DNA from: a virus
Length of the DNA stretch: 21,555 bases
Virus record (IMG/VR): IMGVR_UViG_3300028024_000026
Location: 1 to 21,555 of that record
Reading direction: 5' to 3' (one strand)
The translations under genes were made by a program, and so were the position numbers. The notes below the pieces were generated by a model that ran no database searches, was not told the DNA's origin, and saw nothing but the letters and a program-made list of their open reading frames with translations. This document shows, piece after piece, positions 1 to 7,916 of this stretch. Every line of letters starts with the position of its first letter. The first letter of the stretch is position 1.

Positions 1-144
1 CTGAGACATTTCACCGGGCGTGAACGGCTGAATGATCGAGCCCACCTGCTGCGCGACCTTCCGAAGCTGCGAGCCGTACCGAAGCTCGATTCCTCGTGTC
101 TTGACCGGGTTGCGATCGCGCTTGCGGTCTAGGGTGAGGATCAT
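1..144 (-). CDS. Phage head morphogenesis protein, N-terminal part (cut by window edge)
   Basis: This is an open frame of 48 codons without a stop. It starts at an ATG (144-142) three bases after the HNH gene's stop and runs off the window. The visible residues include TRGIELRYGSQLRKVAQQVG, which resembles the N-terminus of minor head proteins of the SPP1 gp7 / Mu gpF type. These normally sit directly after a DUF1073 portal gene and take part in prohead assembly. Its position, separated from the portal only by the HNH gene, fits that role. The family call is from memory of sequence style and gene order. Too little protein is visible to show the conserved C-terminal motif. Confidence 0.55.
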   Translation of the reverse strand, partial: MILTLDRKRDRNPVKTRGIELRYGSQLRKVAQQVGSIIQPFTPGEMSQ

Positions 145-147
145 TTT

Positions 148-840
148 TTACAGTAGTCGTCCCATCCGCTGAGCCCATTCAATGGGGTGCAGCGCGCCTT
201 TCTTCAGGTTGCAAATGGGATGCAGAAGTTGGATATTGAGAATGTCGTTCGATCCACCAAGGGCGAGCGGCACGTTGTGGTCAACGTGGTATTTCGTCTT
301 GATCGATTGCTTACATCCGCAGGCGCACTTGAACTTCTGCTTTACCAGCAATTCTTGAAGTTGCTCACCGGTATGCGAACCTTCCGCGCCCCTCAGCCTT
401 GCTCGCCGCAGATGACGGCCAGCCGATATGCGTTCCGGATGGCGCGCCCGATAGGCGTCCTGAAATTCTTTCCATCTTTCAGGATTTGCTGCTCTCCATT
501 CTGCCGTCTGCAGAAGACGCTCGACCTTTGTAGCATCAAGCCAAGCCGACCGAGCCACCGCATACTTTTCGGGATTCTTGCGTTTCGCCTCTACAATTGC
601 CTGCGCACATTGCTCAGGCTTCAGCGTGCGTCGTAAGCTCTCATCGGCCCGCTTCTTTTCGGAGGAATGAGATGGCCAAGATACCTTGAGGCACGTCTTG
701 CATTGCCCAGATGAAGTATGCCGCTGATCGAGATGCCCGTATTTACAAGGCTTCCCGGTGTAATAGAGTTTGAGTCCTTGCGCCTTGGCATCCTTCAATC
801 GGATGACCGCCCACGAATGGACTACAATAGCGTCAGCCAT
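148..840 (-). CDS. HNH endonuclease, probable free-standing homing-type enzyme
   Basis: 230 residues. The N-terminal part has a Cys/His cluster (C32, H36, C47, C50) typical of phage HNH proteins that begin with GKPCxxGH. The middle (about 80-150) has repeated NPEK/NPERW/HPER segments rich in Arg and Lys. The C-terminal HNH/zinc module has C172, C174 and C176, then H185-V-D-H188, N202 and HPICN at 207-211, with a basic end. Such enzymes nick or cut DNA with metal ions. The start at 840 has an AAGGTG ribosome site six bases upstream. The gene sits between the portal and head-morphogenesis genes, where selfish HNH genes are often inserted. A role in packaging, as for terminase-linked HNH nucleases, is less likely because it is not beside the terminase genes. 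Confidence 0.85.
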   Translation of the reverse strand: MADAIVVHSWAVIRLKDAKAQGLKLYYTGKPCKYGHLDQRHTSSGQCKTCLKVSWPSHSSEKKRADESLRRTLKPEQCAQAIVEAKRKNPEKYAVARSAWLDATKVERLLQTAEWRAANPERWKEFQDAYRARHPERISAGRHLRRARLRGAEGSHTGEQLQELLVKQKFKCACGCKQSIKTKYHVDHNVPLALGGSNDILNIQLLHPICNLKKGALHPIEWAQRMGRLL

Positions 841-875
841 GCTGTCACCTTGTTCAGTAAGGTAATGGTTGGTTA

Positions 876-910
876 GAAGCCTCAGGCGATTCGCAGTCGC
901 TTGGGGCTTC
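876..910. other. Inverted repeat in the portal-HNH gap
   Basis: The arms are GAAGCC (876-881) and GGCTTC (905-910). A nested GCGA/TCGC pair sits inside, in the 77-base gap between the portal stop and the HNH start. There is no T-run, so it is not a classic terminator. It could stabilise the portal message or mark the insertion edge of the HNH gene. Confidence 0.35.
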
Positions 911-917
911 GTCTATT

Positions 918-2360
918 TTACTTCCGAAAGTATCTGTTCCACATAGAATCTTTCGTCGTTTCAGGCTTTAAATCACTGATGTCTGGAAGATCCGTTTCGC
1001 CCGGAGGTGGCGCATTTTTCTCCATCTCTTCGGCTTCGGTAATCGCCTCATCAGTAATTCCACCGAACATGCCGGTGTTGGGCGCTGATGCCTTCAACTC
1101 CTTCATGCCATCACTGATCTTGAGCAGGCTCGCGTCCAGCGCGCCCGTGACGGCTTCGACGGTCGATTTCGCGATTTCCGATTTCTCCTTCTCGGACATC
1201 TCCTGAAGGTTTCGAAATTCAAACCCAAATTCGTCGGGCAATGGCTTACCCAGTGTCGACATGGACATTACCGACAAAAGCCGATGAAGAGGCCTTCTTA
1301 GCTTGCGCTCCTGCTGTTGTTTTACCTTCTCGTGATACTGCTTCATTTCTCCTTCACCGGTCGCGCTCAAACCAGTAGGAGACTGGCCGAACAACCGCGT
1401 GAAGGGCATGCCGAGTGCGCCGCACAACTGCTGCGCGAATTGCGTAAGCATGTCGGACAGGCCGGCGAAAGAGTACGCATGCGTTTCGAACTTGTCCTTC
1501 CCGTCGACAAACGTCATGCCTTCATTGGTCTGGGCGAGACGAGTGAACTCTATTTGTGCCTTGAGACCAGCGAGCGCAGGACCGCCTAAGGCGATGACAT
1601 CGCGCAGACCTTCAATGGTCATCGTGCGCAGATGCGCCTTATAGATCAGTTGACCGGCGCCGACGGATGAGCTGTCGAATGCGATCAGCCGGTCCCACAT
1701 CGGTTCGAGCACCGACAAGCCCCAGCCGTTTTCGCTCACGCGCTGATAGAACGGCAGATCCATGCCATCCAAGCGGATCACGCGCGAATAGTGAATCTTG
1801 GCTTTCGGGATTGCAGCGTAGTCGGCGATGACGTTGTAATAGACTGGCTTACCCATGTCGGGGCCGAATTCCTTTACCACATCATCAACTGGCGGCGAGA
1901 CCATCCAACGGTCGAGAATCAGCAGTCCCTTGAACTGGTCTTTGGCGATTGTCTCAACGCGCAGCGGCGTCGAAAAATCTTGCCCTTCGATCAGCATGAC
2001 GGCAAGCGAGCCGCCATACAGGTTCGCCCACTTGCCATCATCACAAAGAGCATCCCAGATCGCCAAACTCATCATGTCGCGCTCGATGAGAGTGACGTCT
2101 TCCGGCTCCATGCCAGAGATTTCAATGCCGGCGCGCGTCATGTCTTCCGGCATGGCGTCAACGGCTGCACGGACAATCCAACTGCCGCGGTATGCAGCCT
2201 CAAGCGCAATGCGGTTGCGACTTTGATACGACAGCGTGTAGGTCGAGCCAGACGACTGATTATTCGTACCCCAGCCAACATTCGCACCGAAGTTCGCGAA
2301 GCTGTCATTGGTGCGGACAGGCTGCTTCGCAACAGCTTGATTTGCTCTTTTGCGCGACAT
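918..2360 (-). CDS. Portal protein, DUF1073 family
   Basis: 480 residues, the normal size of the DUF1073 phage portal family. It should form the ring at the capsid vertex through which DNA is packaged and ejected. Recognisable segments are the N-terminal RGSWIVRAAVDAMPEDMTRAG (about 58-78), the central WGLSVLEPMWDRLIAFDSS, and the C-terminal third GALGMPFTRLFGQSPTGLSATGEG, followed by a helical region and an acidic, Pro-rich tail. Some databases attach an anti-CBASS label to this family; location directly after terL supports portal here. The ATG at 2360 has AAGGA about ten bases upstream and lies 44 bases after the terL stop. Confidence 0.9.
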   Translation of the reverse strand: MSRKRANQAVAKQPVRTNDSFANFGANVGWGTNNQSSGSTYTLSYQSRNRIALEAAYRGSWIVRAAVDAMPEDMTRAGIEISGMEPEDVTLIERDMMSLAIWDALCDDGKWANLYGGSLAVMLIEGQDFSTPLRVETIAKDQFKGLLILDRWMVSPPVDDVVKEFGPDMGKPVYYNVIADYAAIPKAKIHYSRVIRLDGMDLPFYQRVSENGWGLSVLEPMWDRLIAFDSSSVGAGQLIYKAHLRTMTIEGLRDVIALGGPALAGLKAQIEFTRLAQTNEGMTFVDGKDKFETHAYSFAGLSDMLTQFAQQLCGALGMPFTRLFGQSPTGLSATGEGEMKQYHEKVKQQQERKLRRPLHRLLSVMSMSTLGKPLPDEFGFEFRNLQEMSEKEKSEIAKSTVEAVTGALDASLLKISDGMKELKASAPNTGMFGGITDEAITEAEEMEKNAPPPGETDLPDISDLKPETTKDSMWNRYFRK

Positions 2361-2404
2361 TCTGAGTTATTCCTTGCGCTCAGAGGCGCGAGCATTGAGC
2401 AGAG

Positions 2405-3952
2405 TTATCCAGCCAATTTGGCCCAAACAGAGAGATCCTTTGCGCCGGCCAGCATGTCGTTGATCGCGTCGCACATCGGGTCGATCTGGTCGTCATGCGC
2501 ATGCGTGTCATCGGCCGTGAAGGCCTCGCACTCGCCGATGAAGTCGCTTGCCCATTCGGCATGCTCAGGTACGTGTACATACCCGGAATCGATGTAACTC
2601 ACGATGTCCATCACGCGCGAGAGTTTGTCGCGGTTGCGCTCGATGCCTTCGATCGGGATGCCGCCAGATGCGTGGATGTCCTGAATCAGGCCCGTTCCAC
2701 TGGCTTTGTCCTCGACCTTCATCAGGCGCAACGGCCCCATATACTGGTTGCTGTTCAGCGCTGAATGCTTATTCCAGAAGTCCATCGCGCGCTGGCGCAG
2801 TACCGGGGCTTCCCACTTGCCGCGGATCTGGTCGAGCAGATAGGCCCCGCCATCGAGACCGTAGCCCCAGCACTGGAACACGCTGTAGTCGTTTCGCTCG
2901 GCCGTCTTCTGCGCTGTATCCGCATAGATCTTGCGATAGCGCAACTGAGGCACGATCGCATAACGACGAAAGGCTGCGCCGCGCAAGATGCCGCCACCCA
3001 AAGGCGACGGGCGTTGCATGTATTGGCCACTGAAGACGAATCGGTCGGCGATCTCCGAAGCCAGCAGATCCTGTAGCGGTTCCTTGTACGGCCAATAACT
3101 GAAACGACCGTCTGCGTCGCGCTCTGAGCTATCCACCATCGGGCGGATATGCTCGGGAAGGTTCTCGACATACTCATCCGTGATGAGCGCGGGGATTTCA
3201 ATGAACGTCCAGTCGCCCGGAACCTTGCCGGATTTAATGAAGCCGGTCGGATCTTCCTCAGCGAGCCGCTGCATGATCACGATGATCGGCGTGTCGGGAT
3301 TCGCCCGGCGGCTTTTCACCGTCGAGATCAGTTTCCGGTTCGCTTTGTCGCGATTGGTCTTGCTGTATGCGTCCTCGACCTTGAGCGGGTCATCAATCAG
3401 AATCGCGCCCTGCCAGCCCTCAGCCATGTGGCCGGCGCGGAAGCCGGTGATCTGGCCGCCCAGAGACGTGGCGTAGACGCCGCCAGCCTTCTTGCCGTCA
3501 TCCTCGACGTTCCAACGCTTCTTCGAGTCAGCGTCGCCAGCGATCTTGCGCGGCCACAACTCTTGATACTCTTCCGAGCGCACGACCTCGCGCGCCGTCT
3601 CCGAGTTCAGGACAGCCAGATCGTCCGAGTACGAGATGTGCAGGAACCGAGCGCGCACATTCAGCGCCAGGCCACGCGCGATCAAGTTGATCACGACCTC
3701 TTCGGTCTTCGATGAGCCCGGGGAGACGTTGATTACGACGTTCTTAATCTCGCCGCGGATGACCTTCTCAACAATCTCCGCGATGTAGACGTGATGCCAG
3801 TTGACCCGGAACTCGATACCCTGCCGAATCTTGAAAAAGTGCTTGGTGAACTCAAGGTGATCGGCCTCCAGCTTGACGCGGAGCCGCCTAAGTTTCTCAG
3901 CCTTGATCTGCGCCAGACTTGGTAGCGAGACGTTCGAGGACTTCAAGTTCAT
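2405..3952 (-). CDS. terL: Terminase large subunit (packaging ATPase/nuclease)
   Basis: 515 residues. The N-terminal ATPase has a P-loop variant [10 protein letters not shown] (about 74-83), Walker B ILIDDP (184-189) and coupling motif IVIMQRL (224-230). The C-terminal RNase H-like nuclease shows the expected acidic residues in KIYADTAQK (D345), KVEDKASG (E414/D415) and HAHDDQID (D487/D488). The enzyme translocates DNA into proheads and cuts concatemers. The start overlaps the small terminase gene by 56 bases and has no clear ribosome site, so translation is probably coupled. No other Met occurs before about residue 175, which supports this start. All catalytic residues are present, so the gene looks functional. 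Confidence 0.95.
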   Translation of the reverse strand: MNLKSSNVSLPSLAQIKAEKLRRLRVKLEADHLEFTKHFFKIRQGIEFRVNWHHVYIAEIVEKVIRGEIKNVVINVSPGSSKTEEVVINLIARGLALNVRARFLHISYSDDLAVLNSETAREVVRSEEYQELWPRKIAGDADSKKRWNVEDDGKKAGGVYATSLGGQITGFRAGHMAEGWQGAILIDDPLKVEDAYSKTNRDKANRKLISTVKSRRANPDTPIIVIMQRLAEEDPTGFIKSGKVPGDWTFIEIPALITDEYVENLPEHIRPMVDSSERDADGRFSYWPYKEPLQDLLASEIADRFVFSGQYMQRPSPLGGGILRGAAFRRYAIVPQLRYRKIYADTAQKTAERNDYSVFQCWGYGLDGGAYLLDQIRGKWEAPVLRQRAMDFWNKHSALNSNQYMGPLRLMKVEDKASGTGLIQDIHASGGIPIEGIERNRDKLSRVMDIVSYIDSGYVHVPEHAEWASDFIGECEAFTADDTHAHDDQIDPMCDAINDMLAGAKDLSVWAKLAG

Positions 3953-4403
3953 GGTCGGTCAAATCGGTTAGATCGACCGGAACGGGTTGCGTCTTGATCG
4001 GGCCGCCGTCCTTGCCTGTGTGTTCTAGACGATGCCGGTTGGTGTATGCGTCGCCAGCCTCTTTCGCTACCTGCTCGAGCAATTGAGCGGTCAGGGACAA
4101 ATTGCCCTGCTTCTCGGTGCGCTCAATCATTCGTTGGAGCGTGCGCAGGCGGACGGCCCGATGTGAGACTCCGATCAGGCTCGTGTCTTCCAGAAACGTC
4201 TTGCGGGTCTCGGCGAATATCAGGCGGAATTTCTCGCTCAGTGCCGAGCCGGCGCGCTTGTTCGGGTCATAGCGCTCGCATTGCTGGGGCGAGACGATTA
4301 CGCCAAATTCCTCGTTGACGCTCTTCGCGGCCTGAGAAGGCGTATCGAAGCACGCTTGCGCCTGAACGATGTGCAGTTTGATGTGTTCCGGCAGAGCGGC
4401 CAT
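3897..4403 (-). CDS. terS: Terminase small subunit, DUF2280 family
   Basis: 168 residues beginning [20 protein letters not shown]. The HTH-like segment [16 protein letters not shown] is followed by [17 protein letters not shown], then a helical part with [13 protein letters not shown], all hallmarks of DUF2280. In this type of phage, DUF2280 proteins sit directly before the large terminase and are taken as the DNA-recognition subunit that selects the pac or cos site. The gene overlaps terL by 56 bases in another frame. The ribosome site is weak (TTGAAAG, well upstream). Family recognition is from memory; the role follows mainly from gene order. Confidence 0.85.
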   Translation of the reverse strand: MAALPEHIKLHIVQAQACFDTPSQAAKSVNEEFGVIVSPQQCERYDPNKRAGSALSEKFRLIFAETRKTFLEDTSLIGVSHRAVRLRTLQRMIERTEKQGNLSLTAQLLEQVAKEAGDAYTNRHRLEHTGKDGGPIKTQPVPVDLTDLTDHELEVLERLATKSGADQG

Positions 4404-4431
4404 ATTCGTTAATCTTTCAACGTGCTGTCAA

Positions 4432-5082
4432 CTAAGCGGCGCGCAGCAGGCAAGTCCCGCAGGCTTGAGCGATATTCAATTGACCGATCTCGGGAGCCTT
4501 GCTGGCGGCTTGCACTAATTTGGCTGTTTCTCCTGCCGCAGCACCTACGCCATAGCGCCGGACAATGCCGACGAATTCTTCGACATCGTGTGAGCGGATG
4601 CCAATTTTTGGGTCACCATCCTGGGTGAAAGCCGGGGCACCGAATGCGTCAACCTTCTGCGCGATGTGATAAAGCTCGTGCTCAACGAGGGAGCACCACT
4701 CGATGTCTGAACACTCTTTGGCGTAAAAGGCGTCGAACGTGATCAGGTAGGCCGGGACTCGCCCGAACCATTCCTTCATCTGCTGCTCTTGGCGCCCTTT
4801 CTGCCACGCGCTGGCGCGAAACGTTACTTCCTCGCACTGGCCGACTACGCGGCGCATCTGGCGAGTGTTTTCTGCCGCGGCCCATAGGTATTGAATGTCT
4901 GCGCCGATCAGGTGCGCGTGGTCTTTGTTGTAGAGCAGCGAACTCTCAGCCATCAGAGTTTTGGCGATCCACTCTTCTACGCCGTCAGCCGGAACGAAGT
5001 GTTTCGTCCAATTTGAGTCATCGAAGAGCAGTTCCGGCGGCATCGGCCGGGTTCTTTCTGGCTGAATCAGGCTTTTGCGCAT
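4432..5082 (-). CDS. Putative phage metallopeptidase (HExxH)
   Basis: 216 residues with a zinc-protease signature HELYH (H135, E136, H139) in SLVEHELYHIAQK and a plausible third ligand downstream (H165 or E168 in SHDVEEF). It matches the small 'putative phage metallopeptidase' family found near terminase genes in proteobacterial phages. The substrate is unknown; possible roles are prohead maturation or host-protein cleavage. It is the first gene of the packaging block, 28 bases before terS. M1 at 5082 is used here, but M14 (5043) is an alternative, since neither has a strong ribosome site. Confidence 0.75.
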   Translation of the reverse strand: MRKSLIQPERTRPMPPELLFDDSNWTKHFVPADGVEEWIAKTLMAESSLLYNKDHAHLIGADIQYLWAAAENTRQMRRVVGQCEEVTFRASAWQKGRQEQQMKEWFGRVPAYLITFDAFYAKECSDIEWCSLVEHELYHIAQKVDAFGAPAFTQDGDPKIGIRSHDVEEFVGIVRRYGVGAAAGETAKLVQAASKAPEIGQLNIAQACGTCLLRAA

Positions 5083-5214
5083 ACTTTCTACTCAGAAATT
5101 AGTAGTCCTACGCGCGATCTCTCTTTGCTCAGAGCGAGCAGTCGGAAGAATCCACTCATATTCGAGGTGCGCGCCCCTGCCTCAATTTATCCCCCGGAGG
5201 TCGAGGGTCGAGAA

Positions 5215-6060
5215 TCATGGCGCGCTGCCGGCGTTATTAGCGGTCACTATGCGGCTTGACCGGGCAGCGGCGCGTTTGTGGCCTGTGCCTAGCTGGCGAA
5301 GCGGCCGGTGGCGCCGGGTCTGCGCGAAAATAAAGAAGCCCGGCGTGTATGCGCTACGGGCAAAGATCGACTTTCATCGACCCGAGGAGAATAGGTTGAA
5401 GGCAAGCGCTACAAGCGACGGCGTTGTGCGCTCGTCCTGCGCGGGGCTCTGGTGGTTCCCGTGTTGGTGAAGCCTCACCAGACACCGAGGCTATTAGCAA
5501 GGTGCCGCGGGGTCGATCCAAAGCGCTGTCAGACCTTCACGACTGAGGTCTGGCATCCCTAACAGCCGGATCGCCGATTCGAACGGCAATCCCACCACTC
5601 GCCAGTGAACTGCTTGCGCTAGGTTGCGCAGCCAAACCTCATGCGTGAAGGCTGAGAATGGCCGGTGCTGATCTCCGGCGCCACACTGGGAGGTTACTCG
5701 TCCGCCGTCGGGCCGTATCGTTTCCGGCGCATCAGCCTGCGCATTCACTCTCACGACTGGCGACTGTGCTTGCGCCCGATTACTCGGTTCGTATCATTTC
5801 AACGATGCAATCGCCATACGTGAAAGCGGTCCGTTGTGCCGCAGGAGAGGACCAAGCTCTAGTACTATCGGCGATCGCGACCAGTTTCGTTGGCCCTACG
5901 GACGCGCTTTGGGCTTATGAACTGGCGCATCACCTGAGACTCGGACCACGAGGGCCGGGCGGCTTCACCCGATTGCTCCTGCCTGCTGCCGTTAGTATTA
6001 GTTGCGCGTCCAGCCCGTAGTCGAGCTGCGGAGCCTATCCGCTGACTGGAACGCGCGGGG
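5215..6060 (+). ncRNA. Gene-free structured region, candidate large RNA
   Basis: About 980 bases (5083-6065) hold no convincing gene but many strong hairpins. One pairs 5220-5229 with 5263-5273 (one bulge), with an inner helix 5241-5246/5257-5262. Others are 5311-5319/5338-5346; 5405-5414/5424-5432 (one bulged C); and 5461-5470/5475-5485 (one bulge). A nested set pairs 5514-5519/5568-5573, 5525-5529/5562-5566 and 5530-5537/5545-5552. Near the end, 6004-6013 pairs with 6046-6056 (one bulge) around 6028-6032/6038-6042. Internal wobbles (5410-5428, 5464-5481, 5529-5553) are U-G only on the plus strand, opposite to the flanking genes. No promoter or terminator is clear, so the ends are approximate. 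An alternative is a structured leader of the late minus-strand message. Confidence 0.4.
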
Positions 6061-6065
6061 GATCG

Positions 6066-6248
6066 CTACTTCGTAGTGTTGTCCAGCACGCCGCATTCTT
6101 CGAGGTACTTGAAGAGGTCGTGCTTCGAGTTGAACACGTGGGGTGTAGGCGCCATATCGCCGCGACGGTAGTCATAACGGCCAGTCACCATCACGCCGTT
6201 ATGCGCAGCAATGATGTTCAGTTCTTCGACCTTCGGCTTATTGTCCAT
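6066..6248 (-). CDS. Small hypothetical phage protein
   Basis: 60 residues from the ATG at 6248 (MDNKPKVEELNIIAAHNGVM...). No family is recognised. The protein has a mixed alpha/beta look, with a C-terminal HDLFKYLEECGVL helix. In-frame upstream ATGs at 6260 and 6287 are possible. The GAGAAGG at 6267-6261 is 12 bases from 6248 but directly touches 6260, so 6248 is preferred. The 6287 start would overlap the preceding gene by 20 bases. It is the last of three small genes following the late promoter and terminator. Confidence 0.55.
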   Translation of the reverse strand: MDNKPKVEELNIIAAHNGVMVTGRYDYRRGDMAPTPHVFNSKHDLFKYLEECGVLDNTTK

Positions 6249-6267
6249 CACAAATCCCATCCTTCTC

Positions 6268-6468
6268 TCATGCTGCCTCCAATCCATAGCCTAAGCCAAG
6301 CTCTTGCGCGTTCTCGGCCAGACGGTCAAGCGCGTCAACTGAACGAATCATCACGCGAAGCCGGTCCAACTTAGCAACGAGCGACACCTTCAGCGCACCA
6401 TCAATGCGGATGCGCTCTATATCGGCTTCGATGCTGTCGATTGCAGCTTGGATTTCGGGGTTCGTCAT
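6268..6468 (-). CDS. Small helical hypothetical protein
   Basis: 66 residues, almost entirely amphipathic helix with heptad-like spacing (IQAAIDSIEADIERIRIDG, then LVAKLDRLRVMIRSVDALDRL), so probably a coiled-coil or helical-hairpin protein. The ATG overlaps the previous stop as ATGA, showing translational coupling. No homologous family is recognised. It lies in the late operon upstream of the packaging genes. Confidence 0.6.
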   Translation of the reverse strand: MTNPEIQAAIDSIEADIERIRIDGALKVSLVAKLDRLRVMIRSVDALDRLAENAQELGLGYGLEAA

Positions 6469-6653
6469 TGGCGGGTCGCAAACATAGCTTCGGCTGCCTG
6501 AGCAGGATCAAAGCCGAAAATGAATAATTCATGCATCGCCTCGTATGCCCCAAGACTCGGTCGCCACGGCGGAACGATGTACCCGGCCAGAACGGCAGCG
6601 TCGAAGGCTACGGACGTCCACGATGCCAGCGCCGCTTGTTCTGCCTCACTCAT
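6465..6653 (-). CDS. Small hypothetical phage protein
   Basis: 62 residues from the ATG at 6653 (MSEAEQAALASWTSVAFDAA...). Starts at GTG 6662 or TTG 6674 would add a few residues, but they run towards the terminator hairpin at 6676-6700. The C-terminal half (AYEAMHELFIFGFDPAQAAEAMF) looks like two short helices. The family is unknown. It is the first gene after the presumed late terminator and is joined to the next gene by an ATGA overlap. Confidence 0.5.
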   Translation of the reverse strand: MSEAEQAALASWTSVAFDAAVLAGYIVPPWRPSLGAYEAMHELFIFGFDPAQAAEAMFATRQ

Positions 6654-6675
6654 ATCGTTCACGGGGAGCACCAAA

Positions 6676-6700
6676 GCAAAAACCCAGCGCGAAGGCTGGG
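6676..6700 (-). terminator. Rho-independent terminator, tR'-like
   Basis: On the minus strand, CCCAGC (6700-6695), a six-base loop and GCTGGG (6688-6683) form a perfect 6-bp GC-rich stem followed by TTTTT (6682-6678). It lies about 130 bases downstream of the promoter at 6859-6831 and directly before the small late genes. This is the position of the lambda tR' terminator that Q overrides. Confidence 0.8.
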
Positions 6701-6830
6701 CTTGGGAAATTCAGGGGGCACGAATCCATCAACGGGTAAAAATGTGCGCCGTTCAGCGCGCTCACCCTTCTGCGGTTTTTTCCACGCAGCTTTTCCACTA
6801 GAAAAATGGTTTTCGAGTGAGTCACTGCGG

Positions 6831-6859
6831 ATTGTAAATGAATATTCCATGGTAAACAA
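6831..6859 (-). promoter_or_regulatory. Sigma70-type promoter, candidate late promoter pR'
   Basis: On the minus strand, the -35 TTGTTT (6859-6854), a 17-base spacer and the -10 TACAAT (6836-6831, five of six consensus bases) lie within 50 bases after the stop of the Q-like gene. The predicted start near 6824 would give a leader of about 130-150 nt ending at the terminator 6700-6676. Confidence 0.6.
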
Positions 6860-6877
6860 GGGGTTGCGAGCGATTTT

Positions 6878-7390
6878 TTAATCATGCAGCAGCGCTCTAA
6901 CCTTGCCTCCCGTCGCAGATGCTGAACCGGTTAAGCAAATCATGATCTCGTCGAAATTGCGGTTATGGCCTTTGTTCCATGAACCATGCGGAATCTTGCA
7001 ATTGCTCTCGCGCTCGAAGTCGGTATAGCGCTTGATGCCTGTTCCATCGCATTTCGAGCACTTATCGCTTAAGCCATGCATCGCTGGAACACTGCCTACA
7101 CCGTGGCACGCATCACATGCGTCGACTGCCCACTCGCGCATGACTCCGGTTGACATGGCGATCACGTAATCCAGATCCTTCGTTTTGAGCCGACCGCGCG
7201 CCTTGCTGACTAGGAGATAGAGCGCGCGCTTATACGCGGCCCCGTCATGAAGGTATTTGAAACGCCAGAGCGACGACCCGAGTGGATCGGAAAGACCTAG
7301 CGCCGTGATACGGTCAATGGCCTTGGTTTCTATCTCGCTCCACGCCAAATTGCTCGACTGAACCGCACTTACGATCTGCTCTTTAATCAT
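6878..7390 (-). CDS. Zinc-finger protein, probable Q-like late antiterminator
   Basis: 170 residues. The N-terminal helical part is followed by DLDYVIAMSTGVMREWAVDAC, then a DnaJ-like zinc module CDACHGVG ... CSKCDGTG (about 92-117), and a basic C-terminus. Phage antitermination proteins of the 82/21 Q type have this arrangement of helical domain plus CxxCxGxG zinc finger. Context agrees: it ends the early operon and is followed at once by a promoter (6859-6831) and an intrinsic terminator (6700-6676), as Q is by pR'-tR' in lambda. The role would be to bind RNA polymerase at that promoter and make it ignore terminators in the late operon. GGAGC lies nine bases before the ATG. The alternative is an unrelated zinc-ribbon protein. 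Confidence 0.6.
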   Translation of the reverse strand: MIKEQIVSAVQSSNLAWSEIETKAIDRITALGLSDPLGSSLWRFKYLHDGAAYKRALYLLVSKARGRLKTKDLDYVIAMSTGVMREWAVDACDACHGVGSVPAMHGLSDKCSKCDGTGIKRYTDFERESNCKIPHGSWNKGHNRNFDEIMICLTGSASATGGKVRALLHD

Positions 7391-7494
7391 GGTGCCCAGC
7401 TCCGCGCGTTGTCACGACTGTATGTTCGCTGCCCAACATTTTACTACAGTTAGCAGTGCGTATCACATTTAGTCAGTTGATTTCGAGGTATTTT

Positions 7495-7740
7495 TCACGC
7501 TTGCTCCTCGCCCGTAACCCCAAGAAACTGATACGCCACGATCCCCGCCTCATGCACCGGCATTTGTGCGACTTTCGGAGCAGGCGGAGGCGGCGTCGGA
7601 TCGGAACTCGGAAACGGCTGATAACCGTGACTCCGCCACCCTGGCCGAGCCGGATGAGCCAGAATCACAACCAGCACCATTACGCTAGCGAATAGGCCAA
7701 GAACGACGCCAGCGAGAAATATTGAGAGGTAGTCCATCAT
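7495..7740 (-). CDS. Small single-pass membrane protein with Pro-rich tail
   Basis: 81 residues from the ATG at 7740, which overlaps the preceding stop as ATGA. Residues 5-29 form one strong transmembrane segment (LSIFLAGVVLGLFASVMVLV). A loop follows, then a run of prolines (DPTPPPPAP) and a soluble C-terminus. There is no recognised family. A lysis accessory role is conceivable but not supported, because no endolysin is next to it. An upstream in-frame extension is possible but would overlap the previous gene by about 80 bases. Confidence 0.6.
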   Translation of the reverse strand: MMDYLSIFLAGVVLGLFASVMVLVVILAHPARPGWRSHGYQPFPSSDPTPPPPAPKVAQMPVHEAGIVAYQFLGVTGEEQA

Positions 7741-7916
7741 TGCTCCGAGCCGTCGTGGCCGTCGTCTACCGCCGCAAACATCGGTGTAAAGCCTTGGCGC
7801 TTGGCGAAGTTCTCGCAAGCCTCCTGGTCGAGGAAGAATCGCAATTCACCCTCGGGCAAGATGGCGAAGAGATATCCGGCATCGCCAACGGCGCGCTCGA
7901 AAAGGAGATAGGTCAT
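7737..7916 (-). CDS. Small hypothetical phage protein
   Basis: 59 residues from the ATG at 7916 (MTYLLFERAVGDAGYLFAIL...). This start is chosen because it overlaps the previous stop as ATGA, like its neighbours. A GTG at 7946 is the longer alternative. The sequence has a beta-strand-rich start, then a helix with FFLDQEACENFAKRQGF and an acidic end. The family is unknown. It is part of the coupled nin-like gene string. Confidence 0.55.
   Translation of the reverse strand: MTYLLFERAVGDAGYLFAILPEGELRFFLDQEACENFAKRQGFTPMFAAVDDGHDGSEQ

Noticed and set aside
2405-4403. Long plus-strand and alternative-frame ORFs over the terminase and portal genes (for example 1791-2597 and 3149-3715)
   Set aside because: Typical GC-rich shadow frames; the minus-strand products are recognised proteins.
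5565-5679. tRNA-like stretch on the minus strand: perfect T-loop (GTTCGAATC with a 5-bp stem) and a 6-of-7 acceptor-like pairing
   Set aside because: The span is 115 bases, the 3' end is TGTT rather than CCA, and no D arm or normal anticodon arm can be drawn. The same bases fit better in the plus-strand hairpins.
5494-5754. 86-residue minus-strand ORF with a fairly protein-like C-terminal half
   Set aside because: It has a GTG start without a ribosome site, no family resemblance, and overlap with the strongest hairpins of the gene-free region. It might be a decayed gene, so it deserves a database check.
5075-6020. Plus-strand ORFs of 131 and 120 codons (5075-5470 and 5658-6020)
   Set aside because: No ribosome sites, Arg-rich chance composition, and they lie across structured RNA-like sequence.
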